A stretch of DNA of 64,000 nt from Bathynomus jamesi (GCA_023014485.1 JAJOZX010005611.1:129001-193000), one strand, 5' to 3'. Counted from the stretch's first letter, positions 1-9,945 are shown. Notes: generated by a model not told the origin, from the letters alone. Numbers and translations are program-made.

Positions 1-175
1 TTCTGAAGATAGGACCTAGGAACGACTCGGTCCTCGGTCCTTATATATAATATAAGTGAAAAATTTGATTAAAATGAAAAATGAAATTAAAGACACCGAA
101 AATCTTTAATTTTATTAACGTAAATTATAATTAATACAATACATAAATGATGAAAAAAAGTTATTAAGTTAAATG

Positions 176-560
176 CTTGAGTTTCCCTTCAAGAAGACTA
201 GCATTTCAAAATGGCTGTCACTGAGCCCTGACCTTTTCGGCTTGAGGACGTCCTTCACCAAAGAGAAGAGCCTCTCCACGGCGGCACTGGATGGGATAGG
301 CGTGTTAAACTTGATGAACACAGCAAGCACTTGTACTCCAGGTTCTGCTCACCCTTGGGGCCCAGGTATTCAAAGTATTTGTCCAGGTACGGCAGGGATT
401 GCCGGGTTCAGTTCTTCCGCTAGGAGCTCCAGTTGCTTGACTTGAAGTTGAAGCACTAACATCAGTAGATTCTTCGTCTCCTCCAGGTGTTGAAACAAGT
501 TTCAGTTCAGCCTCAGTCTCTTTCTGAGTCTTCTGGAGGAAACGATCCATCTTCTTTAGA
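176..560 (-). pseudogene. hAT transposase C-terminal (dimerisation) remnant
   Basis: Read on the minus strand, 330 down to about 180 gives a typical hAT C-terminal dimerisation motif: PIPSSAAVERLFSL, then DVLKPKRSGL, then EMLVFLKGN just before the end. The upstream part (550-305) is an acidic, Ser/Thr-rich stretch in another frame, so at least one frameshift separates them. hAT transposases are usually 600-800 residues with an N-terminal BED finger and an RNase-H-like catalytic core; none of that is present. The same motif recurs at 2450-2636. This is a dead fragment, not a host gene. Confidence 0.7.
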
Positions 561-698
561 ACTTCAAATAATCACTAAACACACTAAAATCACTAAAAAA
601 GACCGTCCGGACCGGACCGTCCGGAATTGCTTAAAAATGGACCGTCGCTCCTCATTTCGGTCCTCACTGAGAAAAGGACCGACTTTCCCGCTCACGGT

Positions 699-1234
699 CA
701 GAGCTGGGCACCGCAAACTCAAAATCACTTCCGCAATCGCAAATCCGCAAACTCAAACCTTACCTTCCGCAACCGCAAATCCGCAAACTGCTTGTCATTT
801 TTGGTGCCGCAAACGCAAATCCGCAAACGCAAACCATATTTCCAATTTTTACAGTGCTGGGCACTTCCGCAAACACTTCCGCAAACCGCAAATTCCGCAA
901 TCGCAATTTTAACTATAAAAAGTATTCAAAACATTAAAGAGGTATAAAAAGTTTTTATATCTTTTTAATGTTTAATGTTTTAGCCTTGTTTTTATTAAAA
1001 ACAAGGCTAAATAATTGGCGGCCAGTGACAGCAGCGTCACAGCACTAGCGGGCTTGGCCAGTGGCCACGTGGGAAATTTGCGGAAAGATTTGCGTTTGCG
1101 GTCTTAGTTCCGCAACGTAAATTCACTAATTTGCGATGACTTTGCCGCAAACGCAAATCCGCAAACGAAAAACATACTTCCGCAATTGCGGAATTTGCGG
1201 TTTGCGGAAGTGCTTGCGGAAGTGCCCAGCTCTG
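699..1234. mobile_element. 536-bp hAT-type MITE with perfect 8-bp TSD
   Basis: The element starts CAGAGCTGGGCAC and ends GTGCCCAGCTCTG, an inverted repeat of 13 bp. The 8-base sequence ctcacggt directly flanks both sides (691-698 and 1235-1242), as expected for hAT insertion. The interior is packed with cgcaaa/tttgcg words on both sides (for example 704-850 and 1075-1220), resembling the subterminal transposase-binding repeats of hAT elements. It also contains an internal terminus-like copy at 856-870 (cagtgctgggcacttccgc) and a perfect small hairpin at about 982-1012. It encodes no protein. Confidence 0.85.
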
Positions 1235-1299
1235 CTCACGGTCCTTAAAAAGGACCGAGTTCCTGGAGTTCGGTCCTTTTGGAACTCGGTCCTGCCCAC

Positions 1300-1510
1300 C
1301 TTTGTGTATATATATATATATATATACATACACACACACACTGTATATATCGAAACCTATGATAAAATTATTGAATACCCGGTTACGTTCATTGAATGCC
1401 CGGTTAGGTCAACTGTACGCCATTGACGATTGGTTAGGTTATGTCGTGATATTTTCGTTAAAATGCGGGATATTTTTGCTACCCCTCACGAAGGGTGGGT
1501 TCTCTGCTAA
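1300..1510 (+). mobile_element. Helitron-like 3' fragment (hairpin + CTAA)
   Basis: The stretch from 1340 matches the Helitron at 39342-39870 (gaaacctatgataaaattat, then blocks around tcaactgtacgccattgacg). It ends with a short hairpin at about 1480-1500 (acccc...gggtgggt) followed by tctctgCTAA and a T, the usual Helitron 3' terminus. The 5' end is missing, and a TA/CA microsatellite (1306-1342) sits at the truncation point. Confidence 0.6.
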
Positions 1511-2087
1511 TATTAAATATGGATAAATAACTAATGAAGGTCTAAATAGGGCATTAAAATTTACACTACAGTACAATCAGAGGCGGATTAAGACACCTCG
1601 GGGCCCCAGGGCAGTGAAGAATATGGGGTCCCTTTTATATAGCTTTTTATTAACAATACAGTACATGTACAGTACATAGTACATTTACACAAATTATATG
1701 TACAGTGCTCAGGCTAATTGAGAAACAAACTTAAAAGAACCTTAGCACAGTGTATTTTGCCGTTTGCCAAAACCAAATAGTATAAAACAAACTTTACTTT
1801 AGGGCCTATAAAACATAAAATAAAACAGGGAATTTGTCAGTTTGTGTACTCTGTCATATTTAATCAAAGAAGTTTGCGAAATCTCGAATTATATCATCGA
1901 AACTCAGTTGACTGGGGCTCCCTCAAGCATGGGAGCCTGAGGCTTCAGCCTCAATAGCCTCAGTGATAATCCGAAACTGACTACATTAGTACAATATCGG
2001 CGAAGGAAACCCTCTTTATAACGAACAACCTCTCGACAACGACAGGCATTTGGCTTATATATTTCCTTATAGAGGGGTTTTACTGTA
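1511..2087. other. Gene-free stretch with possible hAT and pogo-like ends
   Basis: No coding sequence was recognised. At 1571 the sequence cagaggcggattaagacacc resembles a hAT terminus, with a loosely matching inverted copy near 1935-1972, but no target duplication was found. At about 2000-2085 a short unit ends ccttatagaggggtttta-ctgta; its reverse complement resembles pogo/Tigger-type termini. Both are weak calls. Confidence 0.25.
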
Positions 2088-2269
2088 CTATTAGATAATC
2101 TGTTGTATGAAAATTGGTTTTGATACTAAAATACATATTAACTAGAACCTCTGGTTCATATTAACGTATAACTAAGTTATTACTTAAGTGTATAAAGTTG
2201 TATAAGCTGGATGACCCTCTAGTCTGCATAAATTGGACTTGAGGGTTGATTCATTATATTACTTATAAC

Positions 2270-3058
2270 TAGTGTTGGGCACTAAAGCGTTAATCCGATA
2301 ACAGTTAATTAACGAAGTTAACTTTTTTTAACGGACTATTAACGGAAGTTAATTTCCATTTATCGTTATCGGACCAGTTAACTTCCGATAACTCGATATT
2401 TAGTCTGTTAAAGTCCGTTAACACGTTAACTGCGAGGAGTCATTTACGGAAGATCACCGCTCCGCGAATGAATTCAAACCGCCATAACTTCAGTCTGCCA
2501 ATTCCGTCCTCTGCCGCAGTGGAACGGCTCTTCTCTCTCGGCAAGGACATCCTGAGGCCCAAGAGGTCAAGACTGGCAGTTGGGCCTAACTTTGAGAAGT
2601 TGGTCTTTCTGAAGGGCAACCAGCACATTGTGTCATAGTCTTTAATAAATGTGCCTAAAATTTAATTTACCTTTCAGTTCCCGCCATAATAATTCTCTGG
2701 TAAATTAAAATTTAGTTAATGGTTAGTGGTTACAAGGGTTTCAAAACATGTAATCAGTACATTTTTTATTAAAAAAAAAAAAGTTATTAAGCAAAAAAGT
2801 TGCAAAACTTGATAAAAATACAGTTAAATACCTATTTATTGTTGGATTTTGCATAAATAAACATTTTCTATGGGTTTTAAAGCTTTTTTCCTTGATTTTT
2901 TAAATGTTAGTAAAGAAATAGTTATCGTTAACGGATTATCGTTAACTTCCGTTAACTTTGTAGTAAAATTATCGGATTATCGTTATCGGAGTTAAAAATT
3001 GGGGTTAACGGATTATCGTTATCGAAGTTAACTTTTTGGTTAACGGTGCCCACCACTG
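2270..3058 (+). mobile_element. 789-bp non-autonomous hAT with 8-bp TSD
   Basis: The 8-base direct repeat cttataac flanks it (2262-2269 and 3059-3066). The termini are tagtgttgggcac and, inverted, cagtggtgggcac (11 of 13 matching). The uninterrupted site is preserved in the other arm of the Tc1 foldback at about 4210-4225. Subterminal regions are dense in gttaac/cgttatcgg words on both sides. It contains a remnant of the transposase C terminus on the plus strand at 2450-2636. Confidence 0.85.
2450..2636 (+). pseudogene. hAT transposase C-terminal remnant
   Basis: Plus-strand translation gives NFSLPIPSSAAVERLFSL, then GKDILRPKRSRL, then EKLVFLKGNQH and a stop. This is the hAT C-terminal dimerisation motif, closely related to the remnant at 176-330. 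Nothing upstream of it encodes the BED finger or catalytic core, so only roughly the last 55-60 codons survive. Confidence 0.7.
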
Positions 3059-3257
3059 CTTATAACGCATGTGTTTAAAGATCTAGCGAACTATTACTGA
3101 TGGATCTGCAGTAAATGCTCCTAAGCTATTGTTATATCAATATTTACAATTAAAAGTATTGACTTATTCACTTAAATTCTGCAAAACAAATTTATCCAAA
3201 ACGCTTCCCATTATAATCATAATTCATGCTTTTTTTTTCCTTTCACAACCTTAAGAA

Positions 3258-3690
3258 ATGACAAAAAGTACAATTTCTGAGATTAGATATAAAATAATAC
3301 ATTTGCATGGTGAGGGACTGAGTCAAAGAAAAATAAGTGAATCTATAAGCGTTTCCAAAACTGGTGTACAAAAAATCTTGGCTCGTCACAGCTCAAATGG
3401 AACCCCAGCTGATCGCCCTAGATCAGGGAGGCCCTCTAAGCTTTCTCCATCTGATCTACAATATCTAAAGATTACCTCCCTTCGAGACAGACGCAAATCC
3501 AGCACTTCACTTGGAGCAGATCTCGAAAAAACAATAGGTGTCTCAGTTGATCCCTTTACTGTATGAAGGAAACTTAACTCAGTAGGTCTTAAAAGACGTG
3601 TTGCAGCAAAAAAGCCACTTTTAGGGAATGGAAATAAAGAGAAGAGAAGAAAATGTGCTTTGGAACACAAGTATTGGACATCTGAGACCT
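3258..3690 (+). pseudogene. Tc1-like transposase N-terminal half
   Basis: It starts MTKSTISEIRYKIIHLHGEG, followed by the helix-turn-helix SQRKISESISVSKTGVQKIL, the GRPSKLSPSD linker and RKLNSVGL. A TGA at 3564-3566 interrupts it; reading continues to VAAKKPLL and ALEHKYWT near 3660. That is the DNA-binding region and start of a Tc1/Tc3-type transposase (about 340 residues in full), which normally binds the terminal repeats. The catalytic DDE part is absent. An inverted second copy lies at 3663-4019. Confidence 0.75.
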
Positions 3691-4019
3691 ACTGAATTAA
3701 GCTTCCTTCGTACAGTAGAAGGATCAACTGAGACACCTGTTGTTTTTTCGAGATCCGCTGCAAGTGAAGTGCTGGATTTGTGTCTGTCTCGAAGGGAAGT
3801 AATCTTTAGATATTGTAGATCAGATGGAGAAAGCTTAGAAGGCCTCCCTGATCTAGAACGATCAGCTGGGGTCCCATTTGATCTGTGACGAGCCAAGATT
3901 TTTTGTACACCAGTTTTGGAAACGCCTGTAGATTCACTTATTTTTCTTTGACTCAGTCCCTCACCATGCAAATGTATTATTTTATATCTAATCTCATCAG
4001 AAATTGTACTTTTTGTCAT
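3663..4019 (-). pseudogene. Tc1-like transposase N-terminal half, inverted copy
   Basis: This minus-strand copy of the 3258-3690 fragment reads MTKSTISDEIRYKIIHLHGE, then ISESTGVSKTGVQKIL, then GRPSKLSPSDLQ and RRKLNSVGL. It has no internal stop over about 118 codons, and it loses similarity at the centre of the palindrome near 3685. It differs from its partner by several substitutions, so the duplication is not recent. It lacks the catalytic domain. Confidence 0.75.
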
Positions 4020-4425
4020 TTCTTAAACCTGTGAAAGAAAAAAAAACAGCATGAATTAGGATTATAATGAGAAACGTTTTGGATAAAATTGTTTTGCAGA
4101 ATTTAAGTGAATATGTCAATACTTTTAATTGTAAATATTGATATAACAATAGCTTAGGAGCATTTACTGCAGATCCATCAGGGTCTTCGCTAGATCTTTA
4201 AACACATGCGTTATAAGTAATATAATGAATCAACCCTCAAGTCCAATTTATGCAGACTAGAGGGTCATCCAGCTTATACAACTTTATGCACTTAAGTAAT
4301 AACTTAGTTATACGATAGTATGAACCAGAGGTTCTAGTTAATAAGTATTTTAGTATCAAAACCAATTTTCATACAACAGATTATCTAATAGCTATCAGAT
4401 CGACAGTGGTCTCTGATTTTTGCAC

Positions 4426-4543
<118 letters not shown>

Positions 4544-4580
4544 ATTTGTTCACATGAAAAAAGGTTTCCTTTAGACTTAC

Positions 4581-4684
4581 GTCAACTAATCCTCCACTCA
4601 TGGAATCCCAGTCGCCCATTTCAGCGTTCTTGAGGAAGGCCAACCTGAGGGAATTGATGACAGAACCTGTCGTGTCGTCGATTC
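4581..4684 (-). CDS. Carboxylesterase exon (last one visible)
   Basis: The minus-strand exon has acceptor ...cttcag|gaatcg at 4685 and donor gac|gtaagt at 4580. It reads IDDTTGSVINSLRLAF, then LKNAEMGDWDSM and SGGLVD, matching the region of type-B carboxylesterases between the acid residue and the catalytic His. Its first two bases complete a Gly codon with the preceding exon (8168-8260), giving FGIDDTTG. The exon with the catalytic His (GxxHGDE/GVxHADE-type motif) should follow at lower coordinates, but none was recognised in 1-4574. This end of the gene lies outside the inverted repeat. Confidence 0.8.
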
Positions 4685-4744
4685 CTGAAGATGTTAAAAA
4701 AAAAACATTTTCAAAACGCACTTGAGACTTAGACATAATGTTTG

Positions 4745-5000
4745 GGAGACTTAGAATAATTTTTTGGGTTGTTTAACCTCTTTCGTTACGGTAAAGGTTA
4801 TCTGACGGTGGGGACCTACAACTTGAAGCGGAATCCGAACCTTCTAACCGCTTAAGGGTCGTTACGTCATGCGAAGGCGAAAGAGGGCCACCCATACAAC
4901 TACTGAACAGACCCAACGTCGCTTAACCCCGCTGATCTACCGGGAAGCGGTGTGCAAACGTGGCCACGACGTAGCCCATTATCTAAGTAACTATAAGGGT
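4745..5000 (-). repeat. 5S rRNA-derived SINE-like copy
   Basis: Reversed, 4880-4975 resembles the internal promoter part of 5S rRNA (ctgatc, then taagcgacgttgggt, then atgggtggcc), strongly diverged. The flank gttgtttaacctctttcgtta at 4767 recurs at 19010, indicating a dispersed family. A better preserved 5S-like unit lies at 22674-22781. Confidence 0.5.
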
Positions 5001-5094
5001 GTAAATGATTTATAGGGGTAAGTGTTAAGATTTATACTCGTATAATAATTTGAACTATGGATTTATACTTGGTTCTTACCCTTAAATAGTGCCA

Positions 5095-5265
5095 ATGGCA
5101 GGAGCTCAGTGGGCAACACCGTTTCCATATAAGCGAAGTGAAGACACTCAGGGTGAGGATTAGACTCCCGATGGTGTTATTTAATAATAATCGAGGGGTT
5201 AGTGTAAGGGGTTTCATTAGTCTGGTTTCAGCGCTATGCCAATTTCTGGCTTTGTTCATTCATTA
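5095..5265 (+). repeat. tRNA-derived SINE, degenerate
   Basis: It matches the better preserved SINE at 23273-23425: agctcagtgg (A-box-like), then tataagcgaagtgaagacac, then a decayed B box (gattagactcccgatgg), and a body ending in tttcagcgctatgccaattt. The B box has lost the ttcga core, so it is probably silent. Confidence 0.55.
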
Positions 5266-5693
5266 AACTTATTTTAAGAAAGATTTTTAGACGTACAATT
5301 AAACGTTACGTTTTGAAGTTACGCTAAAATTAGATTTTGCTACCTTCGTTTTGGTAAAAATTTTAAAAAGTATTTTAGGATTAAACTCATAAACTAACTT
5401 TTTTACTGAAATTTTTTTTTAAATTAGTTCTGATGAAAAGATACGTATAAATCCAATCAAAGAAATTATTTTTTTTAATGTTTTTGAAAACATTAATTAA
5501 AGCAAAATATGATGTTTCGTTTAATTATTTGGGTCTTTTCCGTTAGGGGGTTAGCAGCGAATTTTAATGAAAATTGGTATATTAATGTAGTTTTGGTCAC
5601 TGATTTCAAAAATAACTTTTTTTTTTTGGAAAAATGAAAAAAAAAACATGTTAGAGCACCTTAAGTAATTAATATGTGTCTTAACTAGCTTAA

Positions 5694-5894
5694 CCCTTTC
5701 GCTCCGGGTGTGGCATATAAACTACACGTCCAATTTGCGCTTAGATCCGGGTGTGGTAAATAAACCAACTCCTAATCTTTTTCGAACTCCAGGTGTAGTT
5801 TGTAAACCAAGTGTATATCCCTCTCTTTTCACCCTCTGGGGTTGAAAATGGGGGATATATGCATTATAATTCCAAATCGCCCGTAGTGAAAGGG
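5694..5894. mobile_element. 201-bp piggyBac-type MITE (TTAA TSD)
   Basis: It is flanked by TTAA at 5690-5693 and 5895-5898. The ends are CCCTTTCGCTCCGGGTG and, inverted, CCCTTTCACTACGGGCG, a 17-bp TIR starting CCCTTT as in piggyBac elements. The interior has three degenerate copies of a unit like tccgggtgtggcatataaac (5702, 5746, 5784). There is no coding capacity. Confidence 0.75.
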
Positions 5895-5953
5895 TTAAAC
5901 TAGTTACGGAGGATTATGTTACATTTAGCCAGAGTCACAAACTGCTACTGTTT

Positions 5954-6106
5954 ATGAAAAAGTGCTCTAAGTGTGGGAAAGTGTGTTCCTTTGATAAAAA
6001 TACTCAGTTCTTTCGCTGCCAAAAGCGTCGGTCAAACGGTAAAAAGTGCAACTTTAAATTATCCCTAACGAAGAATAAGTTTGGATCTTTTCCGTTTGGA
6101 AGCTAG
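5954..6106 (+). pseudogene. Short zinc-ribbon ORF, Merlin-transposase-like N terminus
   Basis: A 50-codon frame reads MKKCSKCGKVC, then QFFRCQKRR and KKCNFKLSLTKNKF, then runs into the repeat and stops. The pattern CxxCGxxC ... FRCxx ... KC resembles the N-terminal zinc ribbon of ISXO2/Merlin transposases and lies inside a Merlin-like TIR pair. The catalytic part is missing. The family assignment is an inference from motif and context. Confidence 0.4.
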
Positions 6107-6489
6107 CAGCGAATTTTAATGAAAATCGGTATACTAATGTAGTTTTGGTCACTGACTTCAAATATATCTTTCTTTTTTTGGAGAAATGAAAACCAAACAT
6201 GTTAGAGCACTTTAAATAATGAATGTGTTTTTAACGAAAATATCATGACTTAACCTAACTAATCGTCGAGGGCGTACAGTTGACCTAACCGGGCATTCAA
6301 TTGACCTAACTGGGCATTAATTCTTGATTTTTTTCTGCTATTATTTAAAGTGCCCTAACATGTTTGTTTTTCGTTTCTCCAAAAAAAAAAAAAGAAAGTT
6401 ATTTTTGAAATCAGTGACCAAAACTACATTAATATACCAATTTTCATTAAAATTCGCTGCTAACCCCCGAACGGAAAAGACCCAATCAG

Positions 6490-6895
6490 TTTTGTAATGA
6501 ACTATTTAAAATATGCTAATTTCATTAAGCCCCTTTAATTTCGTAATGTGTTCTTTTCTATATATTTTTATTAAGCAGCATTAGTTTCTACTCAATATAC
6601 AATAAATGATTTAATTTAAAATTCTGTAATATTTTGTAAACTTTGAATAAAATAAGTAGTCTATTTTCACAATTAGTTATGTCATTGTAAATTGTAAAAG
6701 TACTGTATTTATTTTATCAATAAAGGCTATTCAATATTCAATATTTAATATTATTATTGCTATTATTATTATTTTTTGTTGTCACTATTACCATTACTTG
6801 CCACTTTCACCATTTCATGTAATATTATTTTGTACTAAATATACAATAAATTATTTAATTTAAAATTATATGACTTTTGTAAACTTTATATATTG

Positions 6896-6942
<47 letters not shown>

Positions 6943-7262
6943 TGTTGTTGTCTCTATTACTATTACTTGCCAGTTTCACTATTTTTATGTAATAAATAAG
7001 GTAAATGCCATTAATTTTGCCTAAAAAGCCTCCATACTTACAAGGGCACAGATGAGAGTACTGTAAATACAATATATTAATGTCATAACAAATATTTAAA
7101 AATTGTACAACTCTGTCACTTGTATTCTTTTCTGAGTAAAGTTTGAATTTGAATTCGATGATGTTCGTAGTAATAATAATAATAATACAGGAGTTAGAGC
7201 AAAGGGACGCATTAGTTGGCCTGAGCGTTGTGCCAGTTTCTTTTCCTCCTGACTGATTATTA
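6490..7262 (+). other. AT-rich stretch with ATT repeats and a SINE tail
   Basis: No gene was seen. The block at 6590-6800 (atacaataaatgatttaat ... gtcactattaccattacttg) is tandemly repeated in diverged form at 6838-6990, with (ATT)n tracts at 6748-6775 and 6898-6942. At 7198-7262 gacgcattagttggcctgag to gactgattattat is the 3' body of the tRNA-derived SINE at 23273. Confidence 0.5.
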
Positions 7263-8167
7263 TGAGGTAGTGCACTTTTTACTTTCATATAAAAGCAACA
7301 AGTGTAACTTCTAATTATTGCATCACATGTCACAAATTTTACACATTTTTATTCATCAAAGTCCTGTATACATTCAGTAGGACTTCCATTAAATAAAAGA
7401 GTAAATATGTAGTTTTGTGGGCCGATTGTGGCCACCTATAGTTTGGCAACGCTCATGACCACTGATTGGCCGAAATTGACGTGGAAATTGCTAACCAATC
7501 TTGTACTACTACCTAACCTAGCGTACGTCACGTCTAACCTGAACATAAGATTCACCCTGATTGGTATCATGTATGAAATGGACGTGGTTTTCAACTTTGT
7601 AAACAATCTGGTGGTCGCAAAACTATACATTAGCTAGTAAAAGTAAAGGTTTGGGGGACCCGCCCCATCTGTTGTAAGTATGACTCCGCCGAACATCACA
7701 AAAGACGCGGTGGGGCTCAGGATCATAGTAGACAGGGCTAATTGCTTGACACTTCCCTATTATAAGTTCCTCACGTTGAACGACAAGAGCCTCTTAACTG
7801 AAATTAGGAGAAAACAGGAAGCGAACCTCAGCACTTTAATTCAGTTTCCCGAAACGAAACAACACGGACAACACGAGGACATGACGTAGACCGCTGTAAC
7901 GGAATGACGTCTGACAACGTTTGTTACTTTCACAGACGTCTCCGCCTACAGAATCGGGATCTGTACCCCTCTCACACTGTGTATTCAGAATGCTGGGTAA
8001 GAAATTATGAATTGCCCAGCCAGGGACCATGTTTCATTTCTTCTAAAGGCTGACCAATCGGAGGAAGGAAAATATTTTTACACTTTAAATCCGATACTAT
8101 TTCCATAGAATACAAAATACTTAGACTAGTGATTTATGGATTTGTTATGGTTGCTGTTTTTTCTTAC
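7263..8167. other. Intronic stretch without a recognised gene
   Basis: A possible MITE lies at about 7409-7636: gtagttttgtgggccg at one side and, inverted, tatagttttgcgaccacc at the other, with no proven target duplication. Two plus-strand open frames (7428-7637 and 7680-7889) match nothing I know. At 8020-8110 the sequence gggaccatgtttcatttctt onward is a diverged copy of the repeat next to the mariner at 24685-24780 (opposite strand). All of this falls in an esterase intron. Confidence 0.35.
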
Positions 8168-8260
8168 CAAACGCATTGACGAAAACTGCGATTCCCTCAT
8201 TGGCCAAAAATGTGCTATTATCCGTCAAATTATTTGGTGCCAAAAAGTCTCTGTACGTCA
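8168..8260 (-). CDS. Carboxylesterase exon
   Basis: The minus-strand exon of 93 bp has acceptor gtttcag at 8261 and donor ttg|gtaag at 8167. Joined to the single base left by the previous exon it reads LTYRDFLAPNNL, then TDNSTFLANEGI and AVFVNAF, and hands one base to the next exon to form Gly. This is the short linker after the catalytic acid in type-B carboxylesterases (YxxFLxPNxL...NxTFL). The phases on both sides fit exactly, which supports real exons rather than chance similarity. Confidence 0.8.
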
Positions 8261-8560
8261 CTGAAACACAAATAATTTTATAAGTAGACCAACAACCAAT
8301 TAAAAAGAATCCTGACATGAAATATATTTTTTATCAATATCTTTCAGTAAGAAACATGGAATTTCACGACAAGACATCTTGAACTGACTGTATTTTATTT
8401 AGTATTTTAGTATGGTTTTCTTATTAACAAGTATTTTAATAGTCGAGGAAAATGAAATCGAAAGGCGAATCTTTTGTATACTAATTTATGAAACTATTGT
8501 TTGTTTTTATGAAAAATTATTTTAAAATTTTGTTTCCTTGTTACCTACTATATATACATA

Positions 8561-9945
8561 CCGGGTATGGCAAAAAAAAATAGGCCACTATTTTAAATGT
8601 ATATTTTAAACAATTATAAGGATTTTTTGTAAGCAAAACAGACGTACTAACGCTCAAAAAAGCGCGAAATCGAGGCTATCTGCCAAGAATAGGTTAGTTC
8701 AAAATTTCAGTAGCTGCTAAACCATGGGCTAGGCCATATTTCTGATTTAACCTGCGAAATAATGCCGAAATATTCGCGTGAAGACGAGTTATTAATAAAA
8801 AATTGTTGGTTAGAAAAAGGTTGGGAGCACGAAAATTACTCACAGAGTTTCCGAATAAGCCATGGGCTAGAACTGGTTTGAATTATATCATAGACAAAGT
8901 CAAGAAAATGATGATGTAGAGCGTAGAAAGGGTAGTGGGAGGCGTAGAATGTCTCGAACAGAAGCAAATATCGATGTCGTAGGGACAAGAATATTGAGTC
9001 AAGAAGAACCTGGGACACATTTAATGCCAAATGAAAGATCCATGGAAATAGGAATACCTGACAGAAGTGTTCGACGAATAGCAAAATTTGACCTAAACTT
9101 GAAGGCATACAAACTAGATTCAGTACAAGCTTTAACTAATATTCATAAGCAAAATCGCTTGCTATGTTGCCAACGATTACCCGTTAGATTTTCACGGCGC
9201 ACAGTTCGTACGATATGATTTAGCGATGAGAAAATATTTACTGTTAGGAAACCAATTAATAAACAAAATGATCGTGTATATGCCGCTGTCACAAGGAAAC
9301 GTGATACAACACCTGAAAGATTGTTAAGAGAGAAACAGAAATTTTCTCCTAGTGTAATGGTCGGTGCAGCATGTTCAAAACTCAGAAAGACAAGGATAGT
9401 TTTTGTCGAACCAGGAATAAGAATGAATTCGGAATATTTCTGTAATCATGTTCTTGTTCCATATTTTCAAGATATTAGACAAATATGCGGTGATAACTTC
9501 GTTTTCCAGCAAGATGGTGCACCTTGTCATTGTGCTGGAGCCACAGTTGATTACCTGAAACAAACAGCCTCTGATTTCGTAGAATCTGCAATGTGACCGG
9601 CAACAGCCCGAATTTAAATCCATTGGACTACTCAGTGTGGGAAGCACTCAAAGAAAAGATTTACCGCCCTGGTCATCAAATCCGATATGTTTAACAACTT
9701 ATAGCTACAATTGCAGACGAATGGCATAGCATATAGCAGCGGTTTCTGAACAGTGCTATCGACGAGTGGCGACTGCGTCTTGAGCTCTGTTGGGATAATG
9801 ACAGAGGGCATTTTGAACATCTCTTATTATGATGTGTAAGATAAGTGATCCTATACTGAAAAGAAGGTCGTTTTAAAGTTTGCTTATATTATTTGTTTAA
9901 AATATACATTTAAAATAGTGGTCTAGATTTTTTTGTCATGCCCGG
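8561..9945 (+). mobile_element. Full-length Tc1/mariner-type element, inactive
   Basis: The termini are ccgggtatggcaaaaaaaaa and, inverted, ccgggcatgacaaaaaaatc, both next to TA. The TIR continues through cactattttaaatgtatatt to about 50 bp, and 1.38 kb is a usual length for the superfamily. It carries a degraded transposase (8762-9832). The next element, a LINE, begins directly after its right end. Confidence 0.8.
8762..9832 (+). pseudogene. Tc1/mariner-type transposase, frameshifted
   Basis: It starts MPKYSREDELLIKNCWLEKG (N-terminal DNA-binding part). A later frame has the first catalytic region FSDEKIFTV near 9220. KFSPSVMVGAACSK follows, then FQQDGAPCHCA with the second Asp at about 9510, and NLNPLDYSVWEALKEK with the third acidic residue near 9628. 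It ends HFEHLLL-stop at 9832. At least three frameshifts or stops (9218, 9594, 9690 region) break it. Counting across the break gives roughly 38 residues between the second and third Asp, so the exact mariner subgroup is uncertain. The reaction would be cut-and-paste DNA transposition at TA sites. Confidence 0.75.

Larger units (their letters stand above)
11..1293 (-). mobile_element. Degenerate hAT-like element with ggaccg-rich ends
   Basis: Both ends are rich in ggaccg/cggtcc words: positions 11-45 begin aggacctaggaacgac, and positions 1240-1290 contain aggaccgagttcc three times in mixed orientation. Between them lies a minus-strand remnant of a hAT transposase C terminus (176-560). A second, smaller hAT element (699-1234) has inserted inside. 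No clean target duplication was found for the outer element, so its limits are approximate and the left end may lie outside the window. Confidence 0.45.
2088..4396. mobile_element. Palindromic (foldback) Tc1-like element
   Basis: The sequence attagataatctgttgtatg at 2089 is repeated in inverted form ending at about 4394, and the match continues inward through both arms to about 3590 and 3680. The only large difference is a 789-bp hAT insertion in the left arm (2270-3058). Each arm carries the N-terminal half of the same Tc1-type transposase, pointing toward the centre. The central 90 bases continue the left transposase copy only. The element is therefore a head-to-head duplication of a Tc1 terminal half rather than a normal Tc1. 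Confidence 0.75.
5525..6487. mobile_element. Merlin-like element with about 150-bp TIRs
   Basis: The unit gggtcttttccgttaggggg at 5530, continuing through agcgaattttaatgaaaatt to a poly-A/T stretch near 5640, is repeated inverted at 6345-6485. A second direct copy starts at 6088. The layout (long TIRs ending in homopolymer tracts, cattttt/gaaatcagtgacc words) parallels the recognised Merlin element at 33159-34192. It contains a short zinc-ribbon ORF (5954-6106) and a nested piggyBac-type MITE (5694-5894). The middle of the inner inverted pair (6235-6335) holds the taacctaacc module also found in the Helitrons. Confidence 0.45.

Noticed and set aside
1..10. The first ten bases (ttctgaagat) match the reverse complement of the window's last bases.
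   Set aside because: The true partner of the right end is 22352; a 10-base match here is expected by chance and the next bases do not match.
305..550. Acidic Ser-rich minus-strand frame as a separate protein.
   Set aside because: It lies directly upstream of the hAT C terminus on the same strand and is best read as part of that relic.
5702..5830. CRISPR-like short repeats in the piggyBac-type MITE.
   Set aside because: There are only three degenerate units with no regular spacers, inside a TTAA-flanked eukaryotic transposon.
7428..7889. Two plus-strand open frames as candidate host genes.
   Set aside because: No recognisable domain, no splice or promoter context, and the first lies inside a possible MITE.
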